The notes under the pieces were generated by a model. The model made no database searches. It was not told where the DNA came from and was given only the letters and a program-made list of their open reading frames with translations. This document shows positions 7,175 through 18,077 of a stretch of DNA of 36,804 bases, in pieces (position 1 is the stretch's first letter; every line of letters begins with the position of its first letter). The stretch covers positions 1-36,804 of the forward strand of contig JAHLFG010000071.1 of NCBI GenBank assembly GCA_018883895.1. The letters run 5' to 3'. Position numbers and translations under genes: made by a program. The DNA comes from Candidatus Anaerobiospirillum merdipullorum. GTDB lineage: Bacteria > Pseudomonadota > Gammaproteobacteria > Enterobacterales > Succinivibrionaceae.

Positions 7175-10100
7175 TTACTGCCTACTTGCCTTAATGCGTG
7201 CGTGCAAGGATTGCAGCGAATGCACCGTGCTGTACTCGTCAGCCGAGATAGACTCAATGGAGGCTAAAGCGGCGTTCATGGTGGTGCAGTAAGCGACATG
7301 ATACTGCAACGCGCCACGGCGTAAGGAGCGCGAGTCGAGCACCGATTGGCGACCTTCGGTGGTGTTAATCACCCAGGTATAGTGACCGCTCTTAATGCCA
7401 TCTAAGATGTTCGGGCGGCCTTCATAGACCTTCTTGACCAAACGCGCCGGGATGCCGGCTTCCTTAAGGCACTGATAGGTGCCGCCGGTGGCATCAATCT
7501 CAAAGCCAGCCTTGACCAGCAGTTGCCCCAGGCGCGGCAGACGCGCCTTATCGGAGTTGCGAATGGACAGTAACACGCGCCCAGAGCGCACTAACTCGCT
7601 GCCAGATGCCAGCTGTGCCTTAGCATAGGCCTTAGGGAAGAGCTTGGCCGTACCCATAACCTCGCCCGTCGAGCGCATTTCCGGTCCTAAAATCGGATCG
7701 GAGCCTGGGAACTTGTTAAACGGCAGTACCACTTCCTTGACTGAATAATAAGGCGGAATGACTTCACTGGTAATGCCCTGATCGGCTAAGGTTTGGCCTA
7801 CCATGATGCGAGCTGCAATCTTGGCAAGCGGCAGGGAAGTGGCCTTTGAGACAAAGGGCACCGTACGGGCAGCGCGCGGATTGACCTCAATTAAGTAGAT
7901 CTTATCCTCGCGGATGGCAAGCTGCACATTCATCAGGCCGCGTACATCAAGCTCTAAGGCCAGATCGCGGGAGATTTGTGCGATTTGCTCTTGTATATCC
8001 TTAGATAAGTGCCACGGCGGTAACACGCAGCTAGCGTCGCCCGAGTGTACGCCGCACTCTTCCACGTGCTCCATAATGCCGCCAATGATGACATCCTTAC
8101 CATCGGCAACAGCATCGACGTCAATTTCGGTGGCGTGATCGAGGAATTTGTCTAGCAGCACCGGGGCCTTATTGGAGACCTTAACTGCCTCAGCAAAGTA
8201 ACGGCGCAGATCTTCTTCATCATAGACCACTTCCATCGCGCGGCCGCCTAACACATAAGACGGACGTACCACCAGCGGATAGCCAATTTCATTGGCGATA
8301 TTGACGGCCTGATTTAACGAGGTAGCGGTACCATTTTGCGGCTGTAACAGATGCAGACGCTGTACGGCCTCTTGGAAGCGCTGTCTATCTTCGGCGCGGT
8401 CAATGGCATCCGGGGAGGTTCCGATAATCGGCACACCGTTGCGCTCGAGCTCCTTGGCAAGCTTGAGCGGGGTCTGACCGCCAAATTGTACAATCACGCC
8501 GGTGGGCTTTTCCACGCGGCAAATCTCGAGCACATCCTCTAAAGTCACCGGCTCAAAGTAGAGGCGGTCGGAGACGTCATAGTCAGTGGAGACGGTTTCC
8601 GGGTTACAGTTGACCATGATGGTCTCATAACCATCTTCGCGTAAGGCCATCGAGGCGTGGACGCAGCAATAGTCAAATTCAATACCCTGACCAATACGAT
8701 TCGGGCCACCACCTAAGACCACAATCTTCTTATGATCGGTAGGATTGGACTCGCATTCCTCTTCATAGGTGGAATACATATAGGCCGTGGAAGTGGCAAA
8801 TTCAGCGGCGCAAGTGTCCACGCGCTTGAAGGTCGGGTAGACATCAAAGAGCCAACGACGCTCACGTACCTGCGTCTCGGTGGTATTTAGCAGGGCAGCT
8901 AAGCGGGCATCGGAGAAGCCGCGGGACTTTAAGTCACGCATCTCATCGGCATCGATGGATTTTAAGGTGCGACCGCTCAGGTCATTTTCGATATCGATAA
9001 GCTCTTTAATCTGGCACAAGAACCACGGATCGATATGGGTATAGCCAAAGACTTCCTTGACCGTCATGCCCATGCGGAAGGCATCGCCGATGTACCAAAT
9101 ACGATGCGCGCCGGCCTCTTCCAATTCATGTAAGACCTTGGTGCGGGCTTCGCGGGCATTCATATCCACGCGCGGGTCAAAGCCGCATTTGCCGGTCTCC
9201 AGACCACGTAAAGCCTTTTGTAGCGATTCTTGGAAGGTGCGTCCAATGGCCATCACCTCGCCTACTGACTTCATCTGCGTGGTTAAGCGATCATTGGAGT
9301 GCGGGAACTTCTCAAAGTTAAAACGCGGTACCTTGGTGACCACATAGTCAATTGACGGCTCAAAGGAGGCCGGGGTCTTATCGCCGGTAATGTCATTGCC
9401 CAGCTCATCTAAGGTATAACCCACAGCAAGTTTGGCGGCCACTTTAGCAATCGGGAAGCCGGTGGCCTTGGAGGCTAACGCAGATGAGCGCGACACACGC
9501 GGGTTCATCTCGATGATGACCATACGGCCGGTATCAGGATTGATACCAAACTGCACATTAGAGCCACCAGTCTCCACGCCAATCTCACGCAACACGGCCA
9601 TGGCCGCATCACGCATGAGCTGATATTCCTTATCCGTTAAGGTCTGTGCCGGCGCTACAGTAATGGAGTCACCGGTGTGAATACCCATCGGATCGACGTT
9701 TTCAATCGAGCAGACGATGATGCAATTGTCTTTCTTATCGCGCACCACCTCCATCTCAAACTCTTTCCAGCCAATTAAGCTTTCGTCAATTAAGAGTTCG
9801 TGGGTGGGGGAGAGATCTAAGCCCTTCGTGCAGATGGCTTCAAATTCTTCGGGGTTATAGGCAATACCACCGCCGGTGCCGCCCATGGTAAAGGACGGAC
9901 GAATGATGCAGGGGAAACCGACCTTGCTTTGTACTTCCCAGGCCTCGTCAAGCGAGTGGGCAATGCCTGAGCGCGGGCACTCTAGGCCAATCTTCTTCAT
10001 GCACTCATCAAAGCGCTCACGATTTTCTGCCTTGTCGATGGTGTCAGCATTGGCGCCGATCATCTCCACACTGTACTTTTCCAGCACGCCGTGCTTTTCT

Positions 10101-10405
10101 AAGGCCAAGGCGCAATTTAAGGCTGTCTGACCGCCCATGGTCGGTAAAATGGCATCCGGGCGCTCTTTTTCAATGATCTTCTCCACCACCTTCCAGTGAA
10201 TCGGCTCAATATAGGTGGCATCGGCCATATTAGGATCAGTCATGATGGTGGCCGGGTTGGAGTTGACCAGAATGACGCGATAGCCTTCCTCGCGCAAAGC
10301 GCGGCAGGCCTGAGTGCCAGAATAGTCAAATTCGCACGCTTGACCGATTACAATCGGGCCGGCACCTAAGATTAAAATGCTTTTAAGATCTGTACGCTTG
10401 GGCAT
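7175..10405 (-). CDS. carB: Carbamoyl-phosphate synthase large subunit
   Basis: 1076 residues, the usual length. It uses ammonia from CarA, bicarbonate and two ATP to make carbamoyl phosphate for pyrimidines and arginine. The two homologous ATP-grasp halves are visible: the first begins [23 protein letters not shown], the second [22 protein letters not shown] (near 560), each with its own GGQT segment ([16 protein letters not shown]) and metal-binding [10 protein letters not shown] / [10 protein letters not shown]. The C-terminal part from about 940 is the MGS-like allosteric domain that in Escherichia coli responds to UMP and ornithine. It follows carA by 2 bases (translational coupling; the AGGAT of its ribosome site lies in the carA end). 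No odd substitutions noticed. Confidence 0.98.
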   Translation of the reverse strand: MPKRTDLKSILILGAGPIVIGQACEFDYSGTQACRALREEGYRVILVNSNPATIMTDPNMADATYIEPIHWKVVEKIIEKERPDAILPTMGGQTALNCALALEKHGVLEKYSVEMIGANADTIDKAENRERFDECMKKIGLECPRSGIAHSLDEAWEVQSKVGFPCIIRPSFTMGGTGGGIAYNPEEFEAICTKGLDLSPTHELLIDESLIGWKEFEMEVVRDKKDNCIIVCSIENVDPMGIHTGDSITVAPAQTLTDKEYQLMRDAAMAVLREIGVETGGSNVQFGINPDTGRMVIIEMNPRVSRSSALASKATGFPIAKVAAKLAVGYTLDELGNDITGDKTPASFEPSIDYVVTKVPRFNFEKFPHSNDRLTTQMKSVGEVMAIGRTFQESLQKALRGLETGKCGFDPRVDMNAREARTKVLHELEEAGAHRIWYIGDAFRMGMTVKEVFGYTHIDPWFLCQIKELIDIENDLSGRTLKSIDADEMRDLKSRGFSDARLAALLNTTETQVRERRWLFDVYPTFKRVDTCAAEFATSTAYMYSTYEEECESNPTDHKKIVVLGGGPNRIGQGIEFDYCCVHASMALREDGYETIMVNCNPETVSTDYDVSDRLYFEPVTLEDVLEICRVEKPTGVIVQFGGQTPLKLAKELERNGVPIIGTSPDAIDRAEDRQRFQEAVQRLHLLQPQNGTATSLNQAVNIANEIGYPLVVRPSYVLGGRAMEVVYDEEDLRRYFAEAVKVSNKAPVLLDKFLDHATEIDVDAVADGKDVIIGGIMEHVEECGVHSGDASCVLPPWHLSKDIQEQIAQISRDLALELDVRGLMNVQLAIREDKIYLIEVNPRAARTVPFVSKATSLPLAKIAARIMVGQTLADQGITSEVIPPYYSVKEVVLPFNKFPGSDPILGPEMRSTGEVMGTAKLFPKAYAKAQLASGSELVRSGRVLLSIRNSDKARLPRLGQLLVKAGFEIDATGGTYQCLKEAGIPARLVKKVYEGRPNILDGIKSGHYTWVINTTEGRQSVLDSRSLRRGALQYHVAYCTTMNAALASIESISADEYSTVHSLQSLHARIKASRQ

Positions 10406-10407
10406 GA

Positions 10408-11550
10408 TTAATCCTCGTTGCGCTGCTTATTCATTAATTCAATAAAGTGCTCAAATAAAGGCCTAATATCGTGCGGGCCCGGGCTTGCCTCAGGGTGACC
10501 TTGGAAGCTAAAGGCCGGTGCATCGGTAAGCTCAATGCCCTGCAGGGAGCCATCAAAGAGCGACACATGCGTCGGCTTGACGTTAGTAGGCAACGTGCTT
10601 TCATCCACGGCAAAACCGTGATTTTGCGAGGTGATATAGACCGTGCCTTGGCTCAAGGAGCGCACCGGGTGGTTGGCACCATGATGACCAAACTTCATCT
10701 TCACCGTCTGTGCCCCGCAGGCCAGACCTAAGAGCTGATGGCCCAGGCAAATACCAAAGAGCGGTTTTTTAGCGGCGATAAATTCTTTAATCGCGGCAAT
10801 GGCATAATCGCAGGGGGCCGGATCGCCAGGACCATTTGACAGGAAGATGCCATCGGGGTTCATGGCTAAGACTTCAGCCGCCGGGGTCTTGGCCGGTACG
10901 ACAGTTAAATGGCAACCCAAATCCACTAAGATGCGCATGATATTGCGCTTGACGCCAAAGTCGTAGACCACTACTTCATACTTAAAGTCATGGCCGGTGC
11001 TATAACCTTGGCCTAATTTCCACGTGCCTTGAGTAAATTCATAGCGCTCCTTGGTGGTGACCTCTTGCGCCAGATCCATGCCCTTAAGGCCCGGGAAAGC
11101 ACGGGCAAGTTCCACGGCCTTTTCTGCGGTGATGGAAGGGTCAGTGCTTAAGCAACCGTTCTGGGCACCTTTTTCACGCAGAATACGGGTCAGCTTACGG
11201 GTGTCAATGCCGTAAATGCCTGGGCGCTTGAAGCTTTGTAAAAAGTCACTCAAGCTTTGCTCCGAACGGAAATTGGAGGCAGTTAAGGACAGATCACGCA
11301 CAATCAAGCCGGATGCATAGATGCCGTCGGATTCAAAATCTTCGCTATTGGTGCCGTAATTGCCGATATGCGGATAAGTAAGAGTAACTAGCTGTCTGGT
11401 GTAGGAAGGATCGGTTAAAATTTCCTGATAGCCAGTCATAGACGTGTTGAAGACAACTTCGCCAGTTTCGGTCACGCCTTGAGCGCCAAATGCTTTGCCC
11501 TTAAAGACGGTGCCGTCAGCGAGCGCCAGGATTGCGGAAGTGGATGCCAC
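10408..11550 (-). CDS. carA: Carbamoyl-phosphate synthase small subunit (glutamine amidotransferase)
   Basis: 380 residues. It hydrolyses glutamine and passes ammonia through a tunnel to CarB. The class I amidotransferase triad is present: Cys in [11 protein letters not shown] and His/Glu in [13 protein letters not shown]. The N-terminal half ([16 protein letters not shown] through the [15 protein letters not shown] segment) is the CarA-specific domain. The start is GTG at 11550, supported by AGGGGG about 9 bases upstream and by the normal N-terminus; no better ATG exists. It is first in a two-gene operon with carB; a promoter candidate lies about 100 bases upstream. I did not find a clear arginine box in the leader. 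Confidence 0.97.
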   Translation of the reverse strand: MASTSAILALADGTVFKGKAFGAQGVTETGEVVFNTSMTGYQEILTDPSYTRQLVTLTYPHIGNYGTNSEDFESDGIYASGLIVRDLSLTASNFRSEQSLSDFLQSFKRPGIYGIDTRKLTRILREKGAQNGCLSTDPSITAEKAVELARAFPGLKGMDLAQEVTTKERYEFTQGTWKLGQGYSTGHDFKYEVVVYDFGVKRNIMRILVDLGCHLTVVPAKTPAAEVLAMNPDGIFLSNGPGDPAPCDYAIAAIKEFIAAKKPLFGICLGHQLLGLACGAQTVKMKFGHHGANHPVRSLSQGTVYITSQNHGFAVDESTLPTNVKPTHVSLFDGSLQGIELTDAPAFSFQGHPEASPGPHDIRPLFEHFIELMNKQRNED

Positions 11551-11647
11551 AAAAACCCCCTGATTACAGATGCTGAAACACTGACTTTTTTCTAAATTTT
11601 GCTAGGCTTTGAAAACGCACGCAAAAATTCAGAGCTAAGTCTTATCT

Positions 11648-11675
11648 ATTCTACTATTTCTGTGACATAAATCAA
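11648..11675 (-). promoter_or_regulatory. Candidate carAB promoter
   Basis: On the minus strand TTGATT (11670-11675) and TAGAAT (11648-11653) are 16 bases apart, giving a leader of about 90 bases before the carA GTG. The -35 side overlaps GTGACATAAATCAA, a loose CRP/FNR-like half-match that I would not rely on. Confidence 0.35.
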
Positions 11676-11840
11676 GAAAACAAAATATTTCCCTAATCTA
11701 AATATGACAGCTCAGCCACAAAAATGCCGTGACGCTGCCAGAAATTTTTTTCTCAAGAAAAAGACAAATGCTTGCTTTTTGTTTGTTATGCTGATAAGGC
11801 ACGACTTTAAAGTGCTTTAAGATATAAGGAGGATGCAAGC

Positions 11841-12989
11841 ATGAGGCATACCGGCATACGGGCGGTAGGTTTTATTTCGGTTTTACTATTGCTTCCTGTT
11901 CTTAGCGCTTGTGACGATAAAACGCCGGCGCCTGCCCAGACGGAAAGTTCCTCCTATGTCATTGACAGTGCGGTAGTAAAAGCTGCCGATGTGCCTTTGT
12001 CCTTTAGTTTAAATGGTCGCGTGGTGGCCTATGCGCGCGCTGATGTCAGGCCGCAGGCTGACGGGCTGATTAAGGAGCGTTTGTTTACTGAAGGCAGTTG
12101 GGTAGAGCAGGGGCAAAGCCTGTATCAAATTGATGATGCGCTCTATCAGGCCCAATATGCCTATGCCAAGGCCAATTTGGCTAAGGCACGCGATGAAGCG
12201 GCGCAGGCCAAACGTGAATTTGAGCGCTATCAGGGCTTATTTAAACAAGATGCGGTTAGTGCGCAGGAATATGAAGATAAGCGCCTTAGTTATCTGTTAA
12301 GTGTCGATGAAGAGCAATTGGCGCAAGCTACCTTAATGGAAAGGAGCACGCAGCTTGCCTATACCCAAGTACGCGCCCCGATAAGCGGCACCATCGGTAA
12401 AAGTCAGGTCACGCCCGGAGCCTTGGTGACGGCCAATCAAAGTGAAGTTTTAGCTACCATCATTGATTTAACTAAGGTCTATGTGGACGTCCAACAGTCT
12501 GGCACGCGTTGGCGCGCGTTAAGACAGGGCATTATTGCCGGTAATTTATATGGCAAGGATGAGGCGGAGGCGGTAGAGCTTTATTTTGATGACGGCACCC
12601 GCTATCCCATCTTGGGCCAATATGCTTTAACTGAAGTTGAGGTCGATGAAAGCTCGGGCAGCGTGACCTTACGCGCGCAATTTGATAATCCGGAGCGTTT
12701 GCTCTTGCCGGGGATGGCCGTGCGTTTACACTTTAAGGGCCCGACCTTGCCGCAGGCGGTGGTGGTGCCGGCAAGTGCGGTGGGGCAAAATGCCGCCGGC
12801 AATAGCTTTGTCTTTATTGTAGAAGATGATTTAAAGGTCAGACGACAATTTGTGCAGGCCGACTTTTTAGTCGACGACGGCTGGGTGATATCGCAAGGCC
12901 TGCGCCCCGGGCAGCGCGTGGCCTTAAATGGTTTGCAAAAGCTTAAGACGGGCATGAGTGTGGCTTTGGGGCAGGACGATGTTAAGTAA
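11841..12989 (+). CDS. RND efflux periplasmic adaptor lipoprotein (AcrA/MexA type)
   Basis: 382 residues. A membrane-fusion protein linking an inner-membrane RND pump to an outer-membrane channel. The signal sequence ends in a lipobox LSAC (Cys 24), so it should be a lipoprotein in the inner membrane facing the periplasm. Order of parts: barrel-sandwich half (GRVVAYARADVRPQADGLI), a coiled-coil hairpin rich in Ala, Glu and Gln (about 110-155), second sandwich half (YTQVRAPISGTIGKSQVTPG), then beta-barrel and membrane-proximal parts. AAGGAGG lies just before the ATG at 11841. It overlaps the pump gene by 11 bases. No channel (TolC-like) gene is present in the window, so the partner is encoded elsewhere. 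Confidence 0.94.
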   Translation: MRHTGIRAVGFISVLLLLPVLSACDDKTPAPAQTESSSYVIDSAVVKAADVPLSFSLNGRVVAYARADVRPQADGLIKERLFTEGSWVEQGQSLYQIDDALYQAQYAYAKANLAKARDEAAQAKREFERYQGLFKQDAVSAQEYEDKRLSYLLSVDEEQLAQATLMERSTQLAYTQVRAPISGTIGKSQVTPGALVTANQSEVLATIIDLTKVYVDVQQSGTRWRALRQGIIAGNLYGKDEAEAVELYFDDGTRYPILGQYALTEVEVDESSGSVTLRAQFDNPERLLLPGMAVRLHFKGPTLPQAVVVPASAVGQNAAGNSFVFIVEDDLKVRRQFVQADFLVDDGWVISQGLRPGQRVALNGLQKLKTGMSVALGQDDVK

Positions 12990-15900
12990 ATTTTTTATTG
13001 ACAGACCGGTTCTAGCCTGGGTATGCGCCATTTTAACCGTGCTCTTGGGATCGTTGGTGTTGCCTAACTTAAAGTTAGCGCGCTTTCCGGATATTGCGCC
13101 GCCTACCATTTCAATTTCTCTACGCTATCCCGGGGCCTCGGCTGAGACTTTGGAAAACTCGGTGGCGCAGGTGGTCGAGCAGCAAATGACCGGCCTTGAT
13201 AACTTGCTTTACTTTACCACCACGGTCAATACCGAAGGACGGGTGGACTTGCGCTTTTCCTTTGATCAGTCCGTAGATCCGGATGTGGCGCAAATGCAGG
13301 TGCAAAATCGCTTTGATATGGCGGTGTCAAAGCTACCTGAAGAAGTAGAGCAAAATGGCGCGCGTATTCGTAAGGTCTCTGAGGATGTGCTGCAAAATAT
13401 CGCCTTTTATTCTGCCGATGGCTCCTTGACGCAAGAGGACATTGGTGACTTTGTCTCCTCAGTCTTGCAAGATCCCATCTCGCGTATCAATGGCGTGGGC
13501 GATGTCAATGTGCGCGGCTCCCAATATGCGATGCGCATTTGGCTGGATTTAGATAAATTACATTTTTATGCGCTCACGCCCGAGGACGTGGTCAATGCCA
13601 TTCGCGGACAAAATACCCAGATCTCGGTAGGACAGGTGGGTGCTATGCCGACAAGCGCCGATCAACCGCTTAATTTAACCGTCACCTCGCGCCATATGCT
13701 CTCCACTACCGAGGATTTTGCCAACATCTTGCTTAAAGCCGATAAATTAGGCGGCTTAGTGTATTTACAAGATGTGGCGCGCATTGAACTAGGGCGTGAG
13801 AGCTATACCGTCTACTCCAACTACAATCATCTACCGATGGCCTCCTTGGAAATTAACTTAAGTGAAGGGGCTAATGCCGTGGAAACGGCAAACTTAATTG
13901 CCGCCGAGTTGGAACGTTTGCGTCCCTTATTTCCCGAAAGCTTGGAGTACACCATTCCCTATGATACGGTGCCCTTTGTCAAAGCCTCCTTGTATGAAGT
14001 GGGCAAGACCTTGGTAGAGGCGCTTATCTTAGTTGCCTTGGTGATTTTGCTCTTCTTGCGCGACTTGCGTTCAACCTTAATTGTCATCATCACCATTCCG
14101 GTGGTCTTAAGTGCCTGTGTGCTGGTGCTCTACTTTTTTGGCTATTCCATCAATACGCTGACCATGTTTGCCATGGTCTTGGCCATCGGACTTTTGGTCG
14201 ATGACGCCATTGTGGTGGTGGAAAATGTCAATCGCCTTATCTATCGGGAGCAACTTACGCCCTATCAGGCGGCGGTGCGCTCGATGCAGGAAATTTCCGC
14301 GGCCCTCTTTGGCGTGGGTGTGGTGATTGCGGCCGTCTTTGTGCCCATGAGCTTTTTTGGTGGCGCTGCGGGCAATATCTATCGTCAATTTTCAGTCACC
14401 ATTGTCAGTGCGATGGTTATCTCCATTGCTGTGGCTTTGTGCATCACCCCGGCATTGTGTGCCTCCTTACTTAAAGTGCATCGGCGCAATCCACATCAGG
14501 CCGTAAAGCAAGGGATCTTGGCCTTGTTTGATAAGGCCTTTGCCGCTTTAATCCATGGCTATCGGCGCAGTGTGGATATGGCCTTACATTATAAAAAGAG
14601 CATGTTTGCGCTCTTGGGCTTGATGGCCCTGGCCTGTGGGCTGTTGTTTAAAGTCATTCCGACCTCGTTTCTGCCGGTGGACGATCAGGGCATTATGACG
14701 GTGCGTATCACCTTACCTTCCGGGGCGACCTTGGCACAAACGGAGCAGATTGGCCTTAAAGTGGAAGATTATTTCTTAACGCACGAAAAGGCCTATGTAG
14801 ATGGCATTATGCTTACTCTCGGGCATAGTAGCGGTGGCGCCTCGGGACAAGCTTCGGCTACTGCCAATGTCAAATTGGTACCGTGGGAGGAGCGTGCGGG
14901 GGCGCAGGGCAGTGCACAGGCCATCGCCGCGCGCGCCAATGCCTATTTTGCCACCTTCCCCGAGGCCCGCGTGACGGCCTCGCTCCCAAGCTCCATTCGC
15001 GGCATGGGCGGCTCGGCGGGCTTTCAGGTACAGGTGCAAAACTTAATGGGAAGATCGCATCAGCAATTTATGCAGGATGTCGATGAGATTATTGCACTGG
15101 CCAATCAAAGTCCGCTCCTTGCCAACGTCAACACCAGCGTGCTTGATGATGCCAAGCAATTGGATGTCATCATCCACGATCCTTTAGTCAAGCTCTATGA
15201 ATTGGAGCCTGAGACCGTCAATCAAAATCTGTCCATTGCCTGGGGTGGCAATTATGTCAATGACTTTATTGATAGAGGCCGCATCAAAAAGGTTTATGTA
15301 CAAGCAGACGAGTCTTTTCGTGCTTTGCCGTCGGATTTAAACAAGCTTTATTTTAGAAATGCCTCCGGGCAAATGGTAAGTTTTGCCTCGCTAGGCTCCT
15401 ATCAATGGACCTTTGGTCCGCAACAATTAACCCGCTTTAATGGTATTTCCTCCATCCGTTTGGAAGGGGAGCCTGCCATGGGGGTAAGCTCTGGGCAGGC
15501 AATGGCGGAAATTGCCCGCATTATCTCATCCCACGCGGGGCAGTATAGCTATGCCTGGTCCGGCGCTTCCTATCAAGAGCAATTAAGTGGGCAACAGACC
15601 AATTTCCTCTTTTTAATTTCGGCCATCATCGTCTTTTTATGTTTGGCCGCACTCTATGGCAGTTGGTCCATTCCGCTATCCGTGGTCATGATTATCCCGA
15701 TTGGCGTCTGTGGAGCCTTGGGCTTGGTGTGGCTGCGCGGCATTGAAAATGATATTTATTTGCAAGTAGGTCTGCTTACCACCGGTGGTTTGGCGGCCAA
15801 AAACGCCATCTTAATTGTCGAATACGCGCAGCAATTTAGACATCAAGGCATGACGCTGTTAAAGGCCGCCAAACATGCTGCAGCCTTACGCTTCCGCCCG

Positions 15901-16143
15901 ATTGTGATGACTTCGGCGGCCTTTTTATTAGGCGTGATGCCGCTACTTTTTGCCTCCGGAGCTGGCGCTTCAAGTCAGCAATCCATCGGCACCGGTGTCG
16001 TGGGCGGTACCTTAGCGGCCACCATCATCGGCATCATCATGGTGCCGGTATTCTTTGTTGGGGTCAGTTTGTGCTTTGATAGGCCTTTACTCAAACGCAC
16101 CATACTGCGCGCCCGCCGTTTGCGGCAGATTAAAGCGCATTGA
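12979..16143 (+). CDS. RND multidrug efflux pump, inner-membrane subunit (AcrB/MexB type, HAE1)
   Basis: 1054 residues, typical for HAE1 pumps. It exports hydrophobic or amphiphilic compounds by proton antiport. The N-terminus SKFFIDRPVLAWV is the family signature. The proton-relay residues are visible: paired Asp in LAIGLLVDDAIVVVEN (TM4) and Lys in AAKNAILIVEYA (TM10). Two large periplasmic loops lie between TM1-TM2 and TM7-TM8, with the porter and docking domains. An upstream GTG at 12958 is in frame, but the ATG at 12979 gives the standard N-terminus. This start overlaps the adaptor gene end by 11 bases, so the two are translated together. No transporter-specific regulator is adjacent. 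Confidence 0.95.
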   Translation: MLSKFFIDRPVLAWVCAILTVLLGSLVLPNLKLARFPDIAPPTISISLRYPGASAETLENSVAQVVEQQMTGLDNLLYFTTTVNTEGRVDLRFSFDQSVDPDVAQMQVQNRFDMAVSKLPEEVEQNGARIRKVSEDVLQNIAFYSADGSLTQEDIGDFVSSVLQDPISRINGVGDVNVRGSQYAMRIWLDLDKLHFYALTPEDVVNAIRGQNTQISVGQVGAMPTSADQPLNLTVTSRHMLSTTEDFANILLKADKLGGLVYLQDVARIELGRESYTVYSNYNHLPMASLEINLSEGANAVETANLIAAELERLRPLFPESLEYTIPYDTVPFVKASLYEVGKTLVEALILVALVILLFLRDLRSTLIVIITIPVVLSACVLVLYFFGYSINTLTMFAMVLAIGLLVDDAIVVVENVNRLIYREQLTPYQAAVRSMQEISAALFGVGVVIAAVFVPMSFFGGAAGNIYRQFSVTIVSAMVISIAVALCITPALCASLLKVHRRNPHQAVKQGILALFDKAFAALIHGYRRSVDMALHYKKSMFALLGLMALACGLLFKVIPTSFLPVDDQGIMTVRITLPSGATLAQTEQIGLKVEDYFLTHEKAYVDGIMLTLGHSSGGASGQASATANVKLVPWEERAGAQGSAQAIAARANAYFATFPEARVTASLPSSIRGMGGSAGFQVQVQNLMGRSHQQFMQDVDEIIALANQSPLLANVNTSVLDDAKQLDVIIHDPLVKLYELEPETVNQNLSIAWGGNYVNDFIDRGRIKKVYVQADESFRALPSDLNKLYFRNASGQMVSFASLGSYQWTFGPQQLTRFNGISSIRLEGEPAMGVSSGQAMAEIARIISSHAGQYSYAWSGASYQEQLSGQQTNFLFLISAIIVFLCLAALYGSWSIPLSVVMIIPIGVCGALGLVWLRGIENDIYLQVGLLTTGGLAAKNAILIVEYAQQFRHQGMTLLKAAKHAAALRFRPIVMTSAAFLLGVMPLLFASGAGASSQQSIGTGVVGGTLAATIIGIIMVPVFFVGVSLCFDRPLLKRTILRARRLRQIKAH

Positions 16144-16269
16144 TAGCTCAAGCAAAACATACAAACAGCCCTTGCTACGATAAAGCCTGCTACAATAAAA
16201 ATAGCTGTAGTAGGCGTCAGGCGTGGGTCCGGCGCGAGTAAATGCCCATAGAGCTAAGGTTTTAAAACA

Positions 16270-18075
16270 ATGATTGCGCTAAAGAGCAAATTTTCCACCA
16301 GTTTGGCTAGCATGCTCCTTAGCCTAAGTGTGCTCATGGTGCTACCGGCCTGCTCAAGTAATGATGAGGAATTGATTGAAAAGCAAGCCTCAGTGGTCAC
16401 TGATCCGGTAAGCTTTAATGTCACCGGTGTCAGCGGCGATATTCATGCCAATGTGCTGACTACCCTAAATGCGCTGCCTCCCATCTCCAAAAAACGCGTC
16501 TTTGTCTTTGGCCGCGAGATTCGCGATAAGACCAAGCAAGCTTTGCGAGCCTTAGGTTACTATCAGCCCAAGATTAAATTGCAATTGCCCAAGCGCGATG
16601 ATGAACAAGATCGGGTGGTGCAGGTAGAGATTGATGCCGGTAAACCGCTATTTATTCGTAATTGTTCAGTGCAGATCTTAGGTGAAGGCACCAATTACCA
16701 GATTTTCCATGATTTAGCGGCGCAAAGTGGCCTGGCCTCATATACGCGCATTGACCATCGGGCCTATGAGAATTTAAAAAAAGCCTTGCAAGATACGGCG
16801 CTGTCGATGGGCTTTTTTGATGCCAAGCTGATAGCCTCGCATATCTTGGTGCATCAGTCACAAAATGTGGCTGATGTTGAGCTTATTTTTGATACCGGCA
16901 AACGCTATAAATTCGGTCCGATGCGGCCGCAAGATGAGACTTCTGCGCAATTGTTGCTCCCAGCTGCGGGCTTAATGACCGTAAATCAGGGGCGCAATTA
17001 CTCCGTTGAGGTCTTAAATGATTATATTTCTTCATTAAATCAGACCAATTTCTATCGCTCCGTTGATATTGTGCCGCGGGTGAAGGAAGCTTCTAATTAT
17101 GAGGTGCCGCTTGATGCCACCTTAGAGCGTAAGGCCAATAACATCATGCGCGTCGGTGCCGGTTATTCTACCGATGAAGGTCCGCGGGTGCTCTTTGAGT
17201 GGGACAAGCCGCTCCTTAATACTTACGGCCATTCCTTATCGACCAAGGCCGAATTGTCAGCTTTAAGTCAAGATGCGCAGGTGGTTTACAAGATCCCGCG
17301 CAAAGATCCTAATCTTGATTATTACTATATCAATGCCGCCCAGACCCATACTGACTTTAACGATACCCTGTCGGATAGATCGCATTTGAGTTTTCACTAT
17401 GTGGCCAATCGTACCGGGGTATGGCGGCGCGATTATTCCATCCGTGCAGAGTATGAAGACTATACCCAAGGCGCAGAAGAAGGCTTTTCCTGGAACTTAA
17501 TGCCCGCTTTGGTCTTATCGCGCCGCGAAAGCAGTGGCGGTTTTGACCCTCGGCGTGGGTATAGCGTCAATGTGGAAGTCTTAGGCGCAAGCTCGGCTAT
17601 TTCTGACTATACCTTTGCCCGCGCGCTGGCTACTTTTCGCGGGGTTATCAGCCCCACGCCCAATACTCGCGTGGTGGCGCGTTTGCAACAAGGTGCGGTC
17701 ATGGGCCCGGATGCCACCTTAGTGCCGCCTTCATTGCGCTTCTTTGCCGGTGGCGATCAGTCTATCCGCGGCTATGGTTATATGGATGAGGCCCCCCATA
17801 ATGCCGATGGACTCAAGGGCGGACGTTATTTGACTACCGCAAGCTTGGAATATCAATTCCCCTGTGGCATTGACAATTCCCGTTTGGCGCTCTTTGTTGA
17901 TGCCGGTATGGCCACTGATAGTTATCGCGACTATGAAGACGATCTCTTATTTGGCCCGGGCTTTGGCTATCGCTATGTCTCACCTTATGGCACGGTGCGC
18001 GTCGATCTAGCCTTTGGCGTGGATAAAGATCCGACCGAAGTCCGCTTACACTTTGCCTTTGGTCCGGAGTTCTAA
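16270..18075 (+). CDS. tamA: TamA, outer-membrane Omp85-family translocation/assembly protein
   Basis: 601 residues. TamA has periplasmic POTRA domains (about 45-270) and a C-terminal 16-strand barrel, and works with TamB in outer-membrane assembly and lipid transport. The barrel part carries the Omp85 motif SIRGYGY (near 500) and ends in Phe, and POTRA-like LRALGYYQPKI is near 90. Unusual: the signal sequence ends LMVLPACSSN with Cys 28 in a lipobox-like place, whereas the E. coli protein has an ordinary cleavable signal. Pro at -2 is uncommon in lipoboxes, so lipidation is uncertain. The ATG at 16270 has TAAGG upstream and no in-frame ATG precedes it. tamB follows after 2 bases. Confidence 0.93.
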   Translation: MIALKSKFSTSLASMLLSLSVLMVLPACSSNDEELIEKQASVVTDPVSFNVTGVSGDIHANVLTTLNALPPISKKRVFVFGREIRDKTKQALRALGYYQPKIKLQLPKRDDEQDRVVQVEIDAGKPLFIRNCSVQILGEGTNYQIFHDLAAQSGLASYTRIDHRAYENLKKALQDTALSMGFFDAKLIASHILVHQSQNVADVELIFDTGKRYKFGPMRPQDETSAQLLLPAAGLMTVNQGRNYSVEVLNDYISSLNQTNFYRSVDIVPRVKEASNYEVPLDATLERKANNIMRVGAGYSTDEGPRVLFEWDKPLLNTYGHSLSTKAELSALSQDAQVVYKIPRKDPNLDYYYINAAQTHTDFNDTLSDRSHLSFHYVANRTGVWRRDYSIRAEYEDYTQGAEEGFSWNLMPALVLSRRESSGGFDPRRGYSVNVEVLGASSAISDYTFARALATFRGVISPTPNTRVVARLQQGAVMGPDATLVPPSLRFFAGGDQSIRGYGYMDEAPHNADGLKGGRYLTTASLEYQFPCGIDNSRLALFVDAGMATDSYRDYEDDLLFGPGFGYRYVSPYGTVRVDLAFGVDKDPTEVRLHFAFGPEF

Positions 18076-18077
18076 GC

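Noticed and set aside
11661-11676. CRP/FNR-like half-site upstream of carA
   Set aside because: Only one half matches well, and the bases double as the promoter -35 region; not enough to call a site.
16172-16196. Promoter-like TTGCTA and TACAAT upstream of tamA
   Set aside because: The spacing is 13 bases, too short for a standard sigma-70 promoter.
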